Assembly: GCA_014905825.1 (NCBI GenBank)
Contig: JACGCN010000013.1
Span: 186,001 to 250,000 of the forward strand
Length of the DNA: 64,000 nt
Direction: 5' to 3'
From: Lyophyllum atratum
Taxonomy: Eukaryota; Basidiomycota; Agaricomycetes; Agaricales; Lyophyllaceae
Position numbers and translations under genes: made by a program. Under the pieces are notes generated by a model. It ran no database searches. It was not told the DNA's origin and saw only the letters and a list, made by a program, of their open reading frames with translations. Shown one piece after another: positions 1 to 12,176 of the stretch (its first letter is position 1; the number at the start of each line of letters is the position of its first letter).

Positions 1-1583
1 CTCAAGACTCTCGGATTAGCAGGCGGGATGATACCAGCGCTGGAAGAGCGCGATTCGAGTCCGGTCCACGAAGGCGATTCGGAGGATCGTAGAGTAGAAG
101 CGAAGGTGGAGGTCTCCCATTGAGGACGTGGCTGGAGCGTATATGGTGAATGACGAGGATGCGAAAACGCAGGACCCGCCTCAGGAGGTTGGTGAGCAAA
201 GGTAATTTCTGGCGAGATCGATCGTTTGCCGAAATACGTCGGACTGAAGGGTGTGTGCGATGCAGAAGGATGCAAGCCAGGAAGACCCGGGGCAGAGAAG
301 CTTGAACGGTTCGACGGCGGGTTGAATACCAATGGCGGGAGAGTACGTGAGAAATCACGGTCATGCAATCTGCTGGTAGTTGTAGGTCTGGATGAAGGAG
401 GGGGAGGATACAAGCGAGGAGGGCTTGGGGACGGGATGAAATGTCGTCTAGGGCCTGCATGTCCCGAGGACGAGGCGGAGCACGCATCAATCCCGGTACT
501 CGGTCTTGACCCAATAACCGGGCGTCCTCGTTGCGGAAAATCAGCCTGCAGTTCTGAGCCTGGCATCCCTGGGCCTAGTAATTGAGTAGGGGATTCTAAG
601 GAACCGGAGATTGACTCAGAGGAATGGTAACCACTCGAAGTCGGATGTCCAGTGCTACCAGGACGGGGTGCAGAGTAGGATTCTTGGCCCATATGAGAGC
701 TAGGACCTTGGTCGGAGGAGAGCGAGAACGAGCCAAGCGTCGACATCTCAGGGTCGCTAGGAAAGGGCCCATATTGTGGGAACCGCCTTCGGGAAGTATC
801 ACTTTGACTGCGTGGGCGTCGAGCTTTCTGGCGCTGATTCTAATATCACAGTAGTTGTCAGTGGAATTCTAGACGTAGACTGTTCATCAAAACATACCTG
901 AAACCAGATCTGACGGCCGAAGACCGATGAGCTAGCAATCGAAGACAAAGTTAAGCGGTATCTTACCTGCACTTTCCGTGCGCTCAACCCGATAGATCGC
1001 CCAACCTCTTCACGCATCGCCGTAGTCGGGAAGCGGGACTAAGAAACGCCGAATATTCCACAGTTATGAGTGATCTCACAGGACATGAGAAAAACATATA
1101 TCATACCTGAGCGAGAAGCGCGTGCAGTACGGCAGATTGATGAGGTGTTGTGAGAGTTCGGGTACGCTTTTTCTTTGGCGGAGGGACCGCGGGCGCGGGA
1201 GTTTCGGGGTCCTCTTTTTGTCGGGCATCCATCTCCGTGTCCGCCATGTCGTCTTGAGAATCGGATGAAGGGCTTGACTTGTCGACGGGCCGGCCTAGTG
1301 TTTGTGGAGACTCTTTACGGAATCGTTTGGCCATTGGTTGGTCAGCGACGGGGCTTTCAGCTCGGCGAACGAGGCGTGGTGTGCGGTGGCTCGGTCGCGG
1401 AGATAGAGGCGGTAAGGAGAGTGTGTGAGTGGGACGTGAAGTAAATCGCGGTGCGCCTTCGAGAGTTGGGGCCGAAGGAGTGTGCTCGTGTGAGTGGGTT
1501 CGTGAGGTCGTCGATTGGGTAGACGGTGTAATATTAGTGGAGAACGTATTAGGTGTGGGAGTAGTTGAGCGGGATTTGGACAT
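1..1583 (-). CDS. Homeobox transcription factor, 3' end beyond window
   Basis: A DNA-binding transcription regulator expected in the nucleus. Exons read on the minus strand are 1583-1107, 1038-967, 909-898 and 839 to beyond base 1, all joining in frame. The N-terminal 150 residues are rich in Ser, Thr and Pro. A basic stretch KKKRTRTLT opens the homeodomain at about residue 145. Exon 2 gives SRFPTTAMREEVGRSIGLSA, exon 3 encodes only IWFQ, and exon 4 opens with NQRQKARR, completing recognition helix 3 (WFQNQRQKAR). The long C-terminal part is Ser/Pro-rich and open to the edge. The homeodomain is of the ordinary 60-residue type, close to fungal Pho2/Yox1-like proteins. There is no paired homeodomain gene beside it, so it is not a mating-type locus. 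The ATG at 1583 is chosen because the frame upstream has no other ATG. Confidence 0.88.
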
Positions 1584-3717
1584 GCAGTCAAAACGATAGT
1601 CGAAAAACGAAAGAGGCGGAGAGTCCTTTGATGCAGCCTCAACACATCTGGGACTCAACGCGAGGTGGGGGAGGGCGAGAAGATGGTTGTTTAGAAGAAG
1701 AAAAGAGCCAGGGTACCACTGTTGGGTGGAAACTCATATGCGTGTGCGTTTGTGGTTGCCGACAGAGCAACCAATTATGTCTCGTGCAACGTTACGACCG
1801 TCCATTAACGAGATTCCGGATGAATTGTATGAACTCGGCAACAATCGATAGTCCTCCCTAATATTGGGTGAACTCGTGACCAGGGTTAACGGTGCCAATT
1901 CGGGACCTTCTGTGGTCTCCACGAGGCATCCATAATCGCTGGTAGGCAAGGCCGCCCGACCGGTGTTTGACCGCCCAATTCCTCAAGCGCGGCAATTTCA
2001 GACGTAGCCGCGCAGCGGTTGGATAGCAACGATCGGGAGGGCCTGTCGCTTGGCTCGATTAGGCCAGTGATCCGTGACCGTGACATGCGTTCTGTTGATC
2101 GGTGGATGTTGTGTGTTTTTCCGCGAAGAAAGAACTATTGAACGGTAAGATGGAATATCACATGAAGAGCTGGATACCACAAAGTTTTGCAAGACGAGTT
2201 ATATTAACCAATCTCACCTTTCATTGACGATTCATTACGACGAACGCCGGTCTAAAGCCCTTCATTCTTGCCTTAATGAATGTATACCAATCGTAGATAC
2301 AAATTGCGATTTTCGACAAGGCCGGCTGCCAAAGGCCGTGCTCAGGACTCAACTTGAAGGCCAGAGAATCTAATTAAAACCAGATAACCGCATCGATATC
2401 TACTTGCAGCAAATTTATCCTAATCCTGCTATTGGGGCGAAAGGTCCGCCCGTTGGCGAGACAGTTGGTTAATGGCTGCACGAACTTGAACATGACCTGC
2501 TTCAAGGAGTATTCGTCGTATATGTGCTCCTTAAAATATAGGTATCGGTTTCGGATAACCACCGCACACGACACGCCCCCAGCATCTGGGTATACAATAG
2601 ACAAGATCGCCGTGTTGATGATTTAATTCCCCAGGCTGGCCATCGGTGGTAACTGAGAAAGAGAGTCAGAAGCAGCCATGGGAAAAGGAAAACCCACTAG
2701 TAGGAATGAAGAATCGTACAGAAGGCCCCTGCAAAATGATGGTGGGGAGAAAACCTTTTGTTCACGTATAGAAGCCGGTTTATAGAAATTCCTAGCGTAC
2801 AAGGCCAAAAAATCAAAAATCACTGAACGCATCGGGGCAGGATTGACTTACCGTGCTATACACAAAATCTGATCACTTCTGATCCTCGAAGAAATCATGT
2901 CGGACTCGACTCAGCGTTTCCATTATTTACATCCGATCGAGGTGAAATTTGAGAGTCGGATGCTAAGTGCTGAGCATTATGAATACGTTGTCGAGGGCTC
3001 CGCCAGCGTTGGCCACCGCAATTCAATCGCTACGCGAGAGCCCAGACCTCGCGGTATGTACCACCCTGCAACTCATTATTAGAGTTTGATGTTCTCTGAA
3101 AAACGGTAACGAGAAAATAGAAGTCACTTCCCGTGGAGGACGGTATATGTGGGTGTGCACCAAGGGTTCAAGGTTCTCGATTTGTATTGTGAGCCGACCT
3201 GTTGGAGAGCTATATGGCACATAGGTTTTACCACCGGCAACTTCCTAAGTTCCATGACGCGGTGACGAGAACTCAGAAATTCCGTCGAACGGCGATCACC
3301 TGGGGACTCAGCACGATCGACGCCTGATTCTAGTCTATATCACAGATATCCCAGAAAAAAAGTACCCAGTTTGAGCGCAAGGTATCTGCATTCAGTGCTG
3401 TCAAATGCGTCCTCTTGAATAATCCCCGGGGAGTGCAAGCAATCGGTTGATATCCCTGCAATTTGGTGGTGGGAACCGCATAGGTGGCCGCGAGCTGTGT
3501 GTCAAGTGGCTGTTTTTCTCCTCCTATTCAGAGGATACCCGCGGCCTTGAGTTCGAGAAAGAATGCGACATTGGGAGAAGGTTGAACTTGAAGGTCCGAT
3601 TGGCGACCGCCGACGCGTCGAGTCTCGTGACTTCTTTCTCGTCACACGGATTCCTTAACTCCGAGCGTGCCACTTACCACCGATAACCCCTCAAGTCACA
3701 CATTTTCAAAATTCTGA
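1584..3717. other. Intergenic, about 2.1 kb
   Basis: This stretch separates the divergently transcribed homeobox and bromodomain genes, so both promoters should lie here. The open frames are short, have no recognisable domain and overlap in several phases. I see no repeat, RNA gene or clear core promoter motif. Confidence 0.6.
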
Positions 3718-6470
3718 ATGGATGTTGCTGAACCCTTTGGATCGGTCTACAACCAACCAGCATCTCCGTATCAAAATGGCCTAGCAAGGGCATCAACCTC
3801 CAAATCGTCTGGGCTTACCTTGGTGTTGCCAGCACTCAAGGGCGGCAAGCCTGTCAAAGGCGGCAAAAAGTCGAAGCAGCGCTTTGGGTCTCATGGACTA
3901 CAGGACGAGGAGAAGAAGATCGCTCGACCAGTGAAACTAAAGCCGCTGAAGGAGGTTCTAACGAGACTTATCTCTCTAATTAAAAAGTGCGTCGATTTCA
4001 TGTTCAATCGATCCAGGTGGTGACCTGACTTCGATCCAGGAAAGATGACTACGCATTTTTCCTGAAACCCGTCGATACGACCCAGGTACAAGGTTACACG
4101 GATGTCGTGAAACGACCGATGGATTTGGGCACCATGTCTGTCAAGGTGGACAGGGGAAAATATCGCTCGTTGGAAGACTTCGCGGTGCGTGGCTGCGATC
4201 CTTTTGACCCTCGCTTACATATACTTACAAAACTACAGTCGGACTTACGGCTGGTTGCCTCGAATGCAAAAGCTTTCAATCCCCCTGGCACCATTTATTA
4301 CACGGAAGCTGAGCGGATCGAAGCTTGGGGGCTCGATCACATCTCCAAAGCCGCCTCGACAGTCATTCAATACGAAACGGACTGGAATATAGAAATAGAG
4401 AAGGACGACGAGGCAACTCCCATACACATCGACGATGATGAGGACTACAATAACGGAACACCGATGGAACTGGACGACATCGGACCCAGTCGCAGGTCAC
4501 CGTCCGTGGCCTCACAAGTTCAACCCGGAACCAGTCGGCGAGCTGCCCGTGGGCCTTACAAGAAGACGGCACCCAGCAATAAACTCTCCGACAGTATTGA
4601 TGCTGAAGGTCGGCTTCCGGGCTCTCGGGACGGACTCGGCGCGTTTCCTCCTGGTTCGGACTGGGCCCAAACGATGCTCGCTCTTAAACTAAAAGGTGAG
4701 ATTCAATTCATACATGCTTTCGTACGAAAACTAACTGCAGTCCCCTTACAGGGAAGCGCTACAAGACGAAAAAGGAGCGACTTCGAATCGAGAAAGAGGG
4801 GCCGCCGCTGCTCGCGGACGGCAGTTTGGACTACACTGAGAGTACGTCGGCCGCCTTAAACTAGTAACCATCGCAATATCTGACGTACGGGCCTGTGTAG
4901 TGGAGGATCCTTTTTCTGTTCTCTCCGTTTTCGCACCAGAGCCTTACTCGCGGCCCTATCTCACGCCCCTTCATGCACCCTTATTCACCACCCCTCCCTT
5001 ACAACCGCAGTATGACCCGTCGTCGTCGCAATTACAGTCGCAACAGCCACCAACCCGCCCGGCCTTTCCCACGTCAATCAATGTGCCCCTTGATCATCCA
5101 TCTCCTCAGCTACCGATTCGTACCACATCTACCTCCAAAGGCCCCGCGCCCGACAAGCGACGCCATTGGCTCATCGTACGGAATCCTACTAGAAGTAAAT
5201 TTAAGGACAAGGATGACGAGGCGGAGGCGTTGGACGGGCCGTCGTATCAAATCTCACGCGAACTGCATGCCACTGATTACGGGTCCTACGCCGCGCTTGC
5301 GGGCATCTTGGAGGAGGAGGTCCGTCGGAGAAATGTCGTTGGCCGGGAAGGCGAAGAAGAGGACAAGGTTTTACAAGTCCTTCGTGACACCTTAGATTGC
5401 GAAGCCGCCATGGGTACCACTCCATCCGACTCAGCCAGTGGCGATACTGCGCTTCGGATAAACGATTACTGGAGCACCCAACGAGCATCTGTAGCGGAAG
5501 GATACATCAGGGACGTCGTGTATGGCGGCATCGACGGTTTGGCTTACGTCAGGAGTCTGGCTGAATTCGTGACCCCGGATGACCAACAAGTCAGTTTTCC
5601 TTCTATTCAATCTTTTCGATGTTCTAATACATCTATTAGAGCCGTATCTCGTGTCCGGCGCTCGGCATGCCTTTGGCATCCTGGGTCGAACGAGAAGTTG
5701 TCGATCCTTTGACCGACGGCCGGCACACCTTACTTCGTGAAGCAGCTATCGAACTTGCCAGACAGACGTCGAAGTCATTGACGTCATCGATCCCCCAACA
5801 CCCCGGCGACACCAAATCCAGTCAACACCCTCTTTCCTCTACAGTCAGGAGCTCGCTATATCTCTATCCATCAGCGGCAGTGGCGCTGGCTGCCATACTG
5901 CAAATACAGACGCATAAGATCGATATGGGGTCTCTGATCAAGACGCCCGGCGAGCTGTTCCAGAGCGAGGAGGAATGGGCTGGGAAGGCCTTTCGGGAGA
6001 GGAGGAAAGCGAACGGGAAGAACATTATTAAGACAGAGGAGTCTGATGGCGATGTTGCGTTGGAAATGGAGGAGCCGGAGAGGACCTGGATGGACGTGGA
6101 TGCCTCTTCGAAGAGCTTGAACGGACAGGATGCCGATTATGAACTGGAAGGGCCTGAGGAGCTCAGCGAGGTCATGGAATACGTCGCGGACGTGATCGTC
6201 GCCCTCGATAAGAAGATTAAGGAAGATAGGGGTCTCGCGTCGACTACTCCAGTGAGCGGTGACGCGAAGATCTCGGCCGCGGATGTCCTGGGCGTCCAGG
6301 TCAAGCCAGATTTAGACCAGACGGGAGAGAACCCAGTTCTTCGGAACCTTCGTCTCAACCTGTTGGCACTTGCGAAGCGCGCGCCGCTGGATACGATTGC
6401 GCGACTGCCCAGGGATTTGGTACCTGAGCATATTCGACATTTCGTGCCAACACTCAGCGCCCCGGGCTGA
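3718..6470 (+). CDS. BRD7/BRD9-like bromodomain protein
   Basis: A chromatin reader that should bind acetyl-lysine in histone tails; animal BRD7/BRD9 are SWI/SNF subunits. Exons 3718-3986, 4040-4184, 4239-4695, 4752-4841, 4901-5589 and 5640-6470 join in frame to 826 residues. The bromodomain lies at about residues 78-170: KDDYAFFLKPVD, YTDVVKRPMDLGTM, YRSLEDF, and the acetyl-lysine-binding Asn in ASNAKAFN followed by PGTIYY. A basic stretch KRYKTKKERLRIEKEGPP follows, as in the BRD7/9 group. The remaining two thirds is low complexity with acidic patches and no second bromodomain. The intron 4185-4238 is 54 nt with no stop, so its retention would add 18 residues inside the bromodomain. The start is the first ATG after an in-frame stop. 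The domain is certain; the SWI/SNF role is inferred. Confidence 0.88.
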
Positions 6471-7051
6471 CAAGACCGGCAATTTCACGCGCATGCCTCG
6501 CCTTCGATCGACGCATGGGTCACTTATCCGCATGCAGCATTGAACGTTACAAGGGTCGGACTTCTTGGTTCTCCCGGGCCTACACATCGCAACAGGCTAC
6601 TCTTACTGCGTGGTTAGGAGATGTGTTCGCGGTTTCTAGGTCGACGCTGGTGGACTTCGGAAGTGTAGCACCAAGGAAAAGCGAGAGGGAAGATGGATCG
6701 ATATCTCTCTCATGGCGTTTCCGGGTAATTGCAATGGAATGCACCCTATATACATATTTCTCGCCTGTAGCACCTTGCGCTTGGGACGCAAAAATGCAGG
6801 CATCCAGCGTTGACCAGTTACCAGGGCGTCGGCAATCGCCGCACCACATGTGCAAACAGCTTCGACCAACCATTTCTTCTGCTCACGCTCAACTACAGGA
6901 ACCTCATTCCAAAATATTCAGTCATCGACCACGCGTTTTCGCATACCTTACTATGCAACCAGTCAGAGGAACGCTTGGACACGAGTCGAACTTGACCTGT
7001 ATGTAGACCTCGTGACTCTAGGACATGTCTGATCGCAGCAGGCAAGTGCCA
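6471..7051. other. Intergenic, about 580 bp
   Basis: This is the space 3' of the bromodomain gene. Overlapping short frames occur on both strands, but none has a domain or splice pattern I recognise. Confidence 0.5.
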
Positions 7052-7549
7052 CTATAACCGGTTCCAAATGCTCACTTTACGCCACAAGTCCCAATGGGCG
7101 TTATCTCCAATTCTCTGCACCACGCTGCCTTTTGATAGGAAGAACCTTGGGTCCTCGACTCTCGGAAGGCTTTTTGTCCCATTAGATGAGATAACAATGG
7201 CGACCGCGCTTCCTAGGTTGCCAAGGTAAGGAGTGTTCCTCCTTCGTAGTTTCGCACAAGTTGTCTCGAGGTGTACTTCCCCGTCCTCATGTGGCTTGCT
7301 GGGGCGGGCGTGCTTTGTTCGGTCTTTCCTTTTTCTTTTCTGCTTTGATCTAAGGAGAAGGCGTTCGGGCAATATCAGATCATTTATTTCCAAATCCTGG
7401 GTCGCGAACATGCCGATGCCGCGCGCGGATAGTGTGATGCGACGATGAGCGAAAGGAGCCGTTTGAACAAGTGAAGGAAAGGCTGGGGTTGATATGATGT
7501 TGCGCCGCTCTTGACCTCCGCTCAAAAGAGCCATACAGACCGGGGACAA
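7052..7549 (-). pseudogene. Fragment of a SET-domain-family protein
   Basis: A 165-codon open frame whose first third reads like the segment just before and at the start of the SET domain in a large Agaricomycete family: STPAFPSLVQTAPFAHR, then ITLSARGIGMFATQDLEIND and LILPERLLL. Known members continue with the SET methyltransferase core. Here the frame passes into basic sequence (KQKRKRKDRTKHARP) and ends without the catalytic NHS or YxF motifs, and none was found nearby. There is no upstream exon. I read it as a truncated, non-functional copy. Family assignment rests on one conserved block. Confidence 0.45.
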
Positions 7550-7805
7550 TTGCCGAGAGTCTTTGCCATCATATGCTGAAGAATTACACCGCCCGTCTTC
7601 CCTTGTCCATAATGGGTTGCACGAAAATTTAGCCGTTTTGAGTATCCATTTGGGACAGCCATCTTTCTATGCAACGACTAGACATTTCCACTCCGTACCT
7701 CCCTATAAAAGTTGCAGGTCTCGGTAGGTCGCCGCGAATGAGAACATTGTTCTATGGTACGCAAAAGAGGAAGAATTCGATTGGTAGAGTCTTGTCCTCT
7801 TATCC

Positions 7806-9814
7806 TCATAGATCCCCGTAGTCCTCCATCATATCCCTGATACCTTCTTGCGTCGGCGCAGCACGAGGCTCGAACCGTACCTTGAACGGTAAGGGGTGCG
7901 TATTCGCGCTCTGATTGAACGCAAGATCGTCGATGGGATGCTTCGGGTCACTATAGATCGTGAACGCCCACTGGATGAGCGCGGTGTTGAGTAGGACAGA
8001 GCTGAGCGAGGTCAATTCGGGGTCGATCACTCTGATGAAGAACAAGGAGACGCACGCCATAGCGACATGCTGCCCAGGGCACACGCGGCGACCAAATCCA
8101 AACGGGTACGACTTGTGATCCTCACGGAGCGTGCCGTCCGAACGCAGCCAGCGTTGTGGGTCGAACGTCTCCGGGTCAGGAAATATCGCGGGGTCGCGCC
8201 CGATAGCCCTGTTGCAGCACATCCAAAATACTGAGTCAGAGCCCAGCTACCGAGTAGGAGCGTCATACCAAGTATTCCCAATGACGGTGGCGCCTTTTGG
8301 TATGACATAATTTTTCCAGATGATGTCGTTGGTCGCCTTGTGGGCGAAGCCTTATCACACATGTCGAAGTCCAAATCAGCCTCACCTCACCGACGATACA
8401 AGAAGAGTAAAAGGCTCACCACCAGCGGAAACCGGCCGCCATCGGAACGTCTCCAGCACAAACGCCTGCAGCTGCTGCAGACTCTCACAATCTCTGTGTA
8501 CGGGCGGTCGACTTCGTCCCACGACACGGTCAAGCTCCTCCTGTACGCGCCTTGCTGCGGCGGGATAGCGTGCTGCGGCGAGGACAGCGATGCTAATGGC
8601 GGAAGCGGTTGTGTCAGAGCCGGCGCCAAAGAGGGCACCGGCAAGGTACGCGGTCTCATCTTCGGAAAGGCCGAGCTCGGATTGGTGTTCGAGGAGGTAT
8701 TTACCGAAAGACTCAGGGATAGGCTCATTACGCTCCTGGGAGATGTGGCGGTGAGGTAATGCAGACGAGAAGGTGGGTGTGGGTAAGGGATCCAGGGAAA
8801 GAGTAACTCACCATTTGCCTCTTCACGTCAGAAAGATACTTCTTGAAGAGCGAAAGCTCCTCCTTGTGACCTTCCTTCAGCTCATCGAGGTATCCAGGTA
8901 CGTACCTATCCCCAACCGAAGTAAGCCTTCATTTTCTGAAAACTGCGAGAAGGATGTTGCACACACCGGAGGAACGGATAGACGTCAACCTGCCAGGCAC
9001 CGGGTCGGAGTGCAACGCCGAGGCGATTAAGACATCGGTTGACAGCGGCTACATCTGGGTCGTCATGTTTCCCCGATGACTTGCCGTATGCCAATGCCAT
9101 CACAACGGATGCGGAATACCTTCGATAAGTTTAGCATCAGACGAGGGAAAAGGCAAGCGGAGGGGCAAGCACCGCTTTGCATGTGCCTGGTGGAGGTCGG
9201 GGTTGTCGAGGATATCAAGAATATGCTCCTTCGCGCTACGCGTGAGGACGGGGATATACGACTGTACGATCTTGGGCGCGAGGTGCGCGTGAAGTGCTCT
9301 TCCACTCTATCAGCGATCTTGGGTGATTACACGCGCCCACATTCGCTTACTTTCGCATTTTTCTCAAGCGTTCACCTGCAGGTGTGAGGAGGACCCTCAT
9401 GCCGCCAGACAGTGTCTCTCCAGCTGAGATGGAGAGTGGACGATCAACGAGGGCGGCGCCCTCATGTTCCATGATGTCGACGGCGGCCTGATAACGCCCG
9501 ACAACAATGATGTTCGTCAAGCCCTGGCGTAGGGTGAAGACGGGACCGTACGTCTTGGCCCACTCCTCGAACTTGCGATAAGCGCTACACGAACACGTAG
9601 AGGATTAAACCAAGGCGGAAGCGGAAAACGGGCAGCGGACATACAAGGTTTTGGGAATTTTGTTACCAAAAACCCAGCTGTCAGGGGGAGGTCCTGGAGG
9701 GAGTGTGAGCGAGCGATGCGTAAGCCGACGGTGAATGACGCCGAGGAGAGCGATGCAGAGCACGAGCACGCCAATCGTCCGGGGATGGGTGAGGATCGTC
9801 ACAACTCGTTGCAT
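7806..9814 (-). CDS. Cytochrome P450 monooxygenase
   Basis: A microsomal heme-thiolate oxygenase; the substrate cannot be told from sequence. Eight exons (9814-9645, 9584-9351, 9298-9173, 9119-8967, 8905-8812, 8735-8420, 8350-8269, 8208-7806) join in frame to 525 residues, the usual fungal length. An N-terminal membrane helix (residues 12-25) is followed by the proline hinge LPPGPPP. The I-helix carries GAGSDTTAS (about 296-304), the K-helix ExxR is ETFR (about 353-356), PDPETFDPQRW precedes the heme loop, and the heme ligand is the Cys in FGFGRRVCPG (about residue 435). No stop or frameshift was found, so it looks functional. The start at 9814 puts the hydrophobic anchor at the N-terminus; an in-frame extension upstream is less likely. 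Confidence 0.93.
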
Positions 9815-10757
9815 CTTTATGCAGGAGGAATGGTAGAGTGCGAAGGGGTGTTTTCCACAGAGCCTACGATCTAATGGGATGCAGGGGAAGTTATGATTAT
9901 CAGTGGCCTCCATTCTGCAACCGGGAAGTGGTCGTGTGCTTTATAGAAGACGTACCATACAGGTGCTCTCACGCCGGGAACTGCACTCAAAAGATTAGCG
10001 AACCTGTACGCCTGTCTAATTCCTGCTCATTCAGCCGACCCAGACCAGTACTTCATTGGTCCCTGATAGTACGACATCTCGGTTGATTCGCTGCATGTCA
10101 TGTTGGGCGGAGACGAGCAGAACGAACGTACTTAGGGAGGTTCCAAATCTGGCATCAATCACGGTTCTTGGTCGCTCCCACCCGGGCCCATCGGACGCGC
10201 GGCTCTTGGCTCTGCTTCATGCTTCCAGGGAGGTGGAGCTACTGTGGGTCATTGGATGGTCATGAGAGTGAGGAAACATGTTATTCGGGCGCCTAGTGTC
10301 GCGACCGTGCCCCGCATCAATTTAACTTGGCCAAGTCACATATTTATGGAGCGGGCCGTCAGGGCCGCGAAAAAAGAGGTAGCCAACCAATCACTGAATC
10401 TGGGCATCGAAATATCTCAGCGTACATTTCACTGTTTACGCATAGAGCTCCTGATTTAAAAGCACAATACCATGCGTACGGGAAAGAATCAACGCCGCGT
10501 GTGGTCATGCAAGTACCACCAAATCCGACCAAGCTGAGATAACACGGAAGATATATTCAGCCAAGGTCAATGATGAGAACGCAAATCGTCCGCAGCTTTG
10601 AGTGGTGAAGATCACGGAACATCACCAGGTATCACCCATGATGACACGTACATATATACTGGATGACGGACTCTTTGTTTTTCGATGGTTGGTGAAATGG
10701 TTGGTAATCTGTCTCGACAGTTAGTCAATCGAGAGTTTCAATACACTTACCTAGTTC
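9815..10757. other. Intergenic, about 940 bp
   Basis: Promoter space of the P450 gene and 3' flank of the F-box gene, both on the minus strand. Short frames only; no recognised feature. Confidence 0.5.
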
Positions 10758-12176
10758 CTATGTCGCTTTTGGTAACTCCATAGCCTCCCAGAAAAACCTA
10801 TTCACGTGCTTCTCCAACCACTTCTGTTCCATCGTCGTTGAGGGTGGGCGCGGACCATAACCGCACACTCGTACGCCGTCCACAGCTCCTGACACCCTCA
10901 CCATCTCCGTAAGGCCGTCAACTGAGAAACCCCAGCAATCTTCAATGTGTAATGACAATCTCCAGTCCAAATCCAGCCCCACTGTGCGAAGGACTCGGTC
11001 GTCAAAGCCACGACATCCGACGATCTCTAGGAAAGATCCCTCCCAGGAACTCAGAAATGCTGAAATATCTTCTTTGGCGCCGATGTTCTGAAGGGTTACA
11101 TTTCTAACGTCTGGAACTTCGACACCGGTCAGTCCGCACTGGTCGACGTCCAAGAGAACCACGTTGTCGAAATGTGCCCTAGAGGTGAAAGCCTTCATGA
11201 AACTGGACGTCACACCGCTCAGCGACGATGAATAGGGATAAATCGTGGGGAAGGCGTCCAGCGGCAGAAGGTTCAGACAGCCGAACTCCATGGTGTCGAG
11301 GCTAAGGGTGTGTGGCGTTGACAACATCTCCATAACGTCCAGGAAATCATCGAGTGTGAATGCATGGTCTTTCGGCAAGACTGGGTGAAATGTCGAAAGC
11401 GTGAGGGAAAGTTCGTTTCTGTCAAAAACCGTCTCAGGGCTCAAATGAGATCGCCATGATGGTAGGTCCATATACGCGTAGGCAAAGTTACGTCCATCTA
11501 TGTCGATTTCCGAGAGGTTAGGGCAGTGAAAAGGCTGGAAATCGGAACTTGGCAAGGACGCAGAGCCACAATCACCAGAAGGCCTTCCGTCGTCGATACA
11601 AGCTCTGAGCACCAGCTTTGTAAGGGCGGTGGCTGGACCATGAAAATCGCGCGAAATAGATGGAAGGGAAGAAGTTTTCATGACGCGGAAGGAAATGGAT
11701 CGACAGCGGTGGAGTTGTGACATGATAAGGTCGATGATCGCACGGCAGCGTTCATGCTCGTTAAACTCCACGACGGGCGAAATGGTATTAGGACGTCTCA
11801 ACACAAATATCTCCAGCTCTTCGCCCCTCGACAGTCGTATCTGCTTCCGAATTCGGGATAATGGAGTAGGATCGAGGTCGACGAAGGCAACCACGCGCGT
11901 CCAAAACGCAGGGATCGACTCCAAAATATCGCGCCAACGTCGACACACGGCCGCAGCGGCATATGGAAATAGGGAGGAGACACCGAGAAGATGGTCGTCC
12001 CGCCAACCTGATTTGTAGGCCTTCTCGTCGCCTATGCACCCGCGTTTGAAGTTTCTCGCGAAACTATGGAGCCGTGGGCAACGGCTGTGCTTAGGACTGG
12101 TCCGAAACTTCTGACGTGCACCAAAGTAGACCTGGATAAAGATCGAACGCAGGAGTTCGGTAGGGAGGGAGTCCAT
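10758..12176 (-). CDS. F-box protein (single exon)
   Basis: A 472-residue intronless frame beginning MDSLPTELLRSIFIQVYF, the usual F-box opening, continued by AAAAVCRRWRDILESIPAFW at about residues 72-91. F-box proteins tie substrates to SCF ubiquitin ligases through Skp1. The F-box here is interrupted by about 50 residues between its first helix and the CRRWRDIL helix, a layout common in the expanded Agaricomycete F-box family. The rest shows weak leucine-spaced segments (LTKLVLRAC, LSEIDIDG, LEIVGCRGFDD, LSLHIEDCWGF) suggesting a degenerate leucine-rich repeat fold. No partner genes are linked, and the target is unknown. Confidence 0.8.
   Translation of the reverse strand: MDSLPTELLRSIFIQVYFGARQKFRTSPKHSRCPRLHSFARNFKRGCIGDEKAYKSGWRDDHLLGVSSLFPYAAAAVCRRWRDILESIPAFWTRVVAFVDLDPTPLSRIRKQIRLSRGEELEIFVLRRPNTISPVVEFNEHERCRAIIDLIMSQLHRCRSISFRVMKTSSLPSISRDFHGPATALTKLVLRACIDDGRPSGDCGSASLPSSDFQPFHCPNLSEIDIDGRNFAYAYMDLPSWRSHLSPETVFDRNELSLTLSTFHPVLPKDHAFTLDDFLDVMEMLSTPHTLSLDTMEFGCLNLLPLDAFPTIYPYSSSLSGVTSSFMKAFTSRAHFDNVVLLDVDQCGLTGVEVPDVRNVTLQNIGAKEDISAFLSSWEGSFLEIVGCRGFDDRVLRTVGLDLDWRLSLHIEDCWGFSVDGLTEMVRVSGAVDGVRVCGYGPRPPSTTMEQKWLEKHVNRFFWEAMELPKAT

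Noticed and set aside
2..514. 170-codon minus-strand open frame
   Set aside because: It overlaps the last exon of the homeobox gene in another phase. The homeobox frame, fixed by the homeodomain exons, is open through the same bases and fits better.
1..1583. Homeobox gene as a mating-type (HD) locus
   Set aside because: There is no divergently paired second homeodomain gene and no mitochondrial intermediate peptidase gene next to it, and the homeodomain is of the ordinary length.
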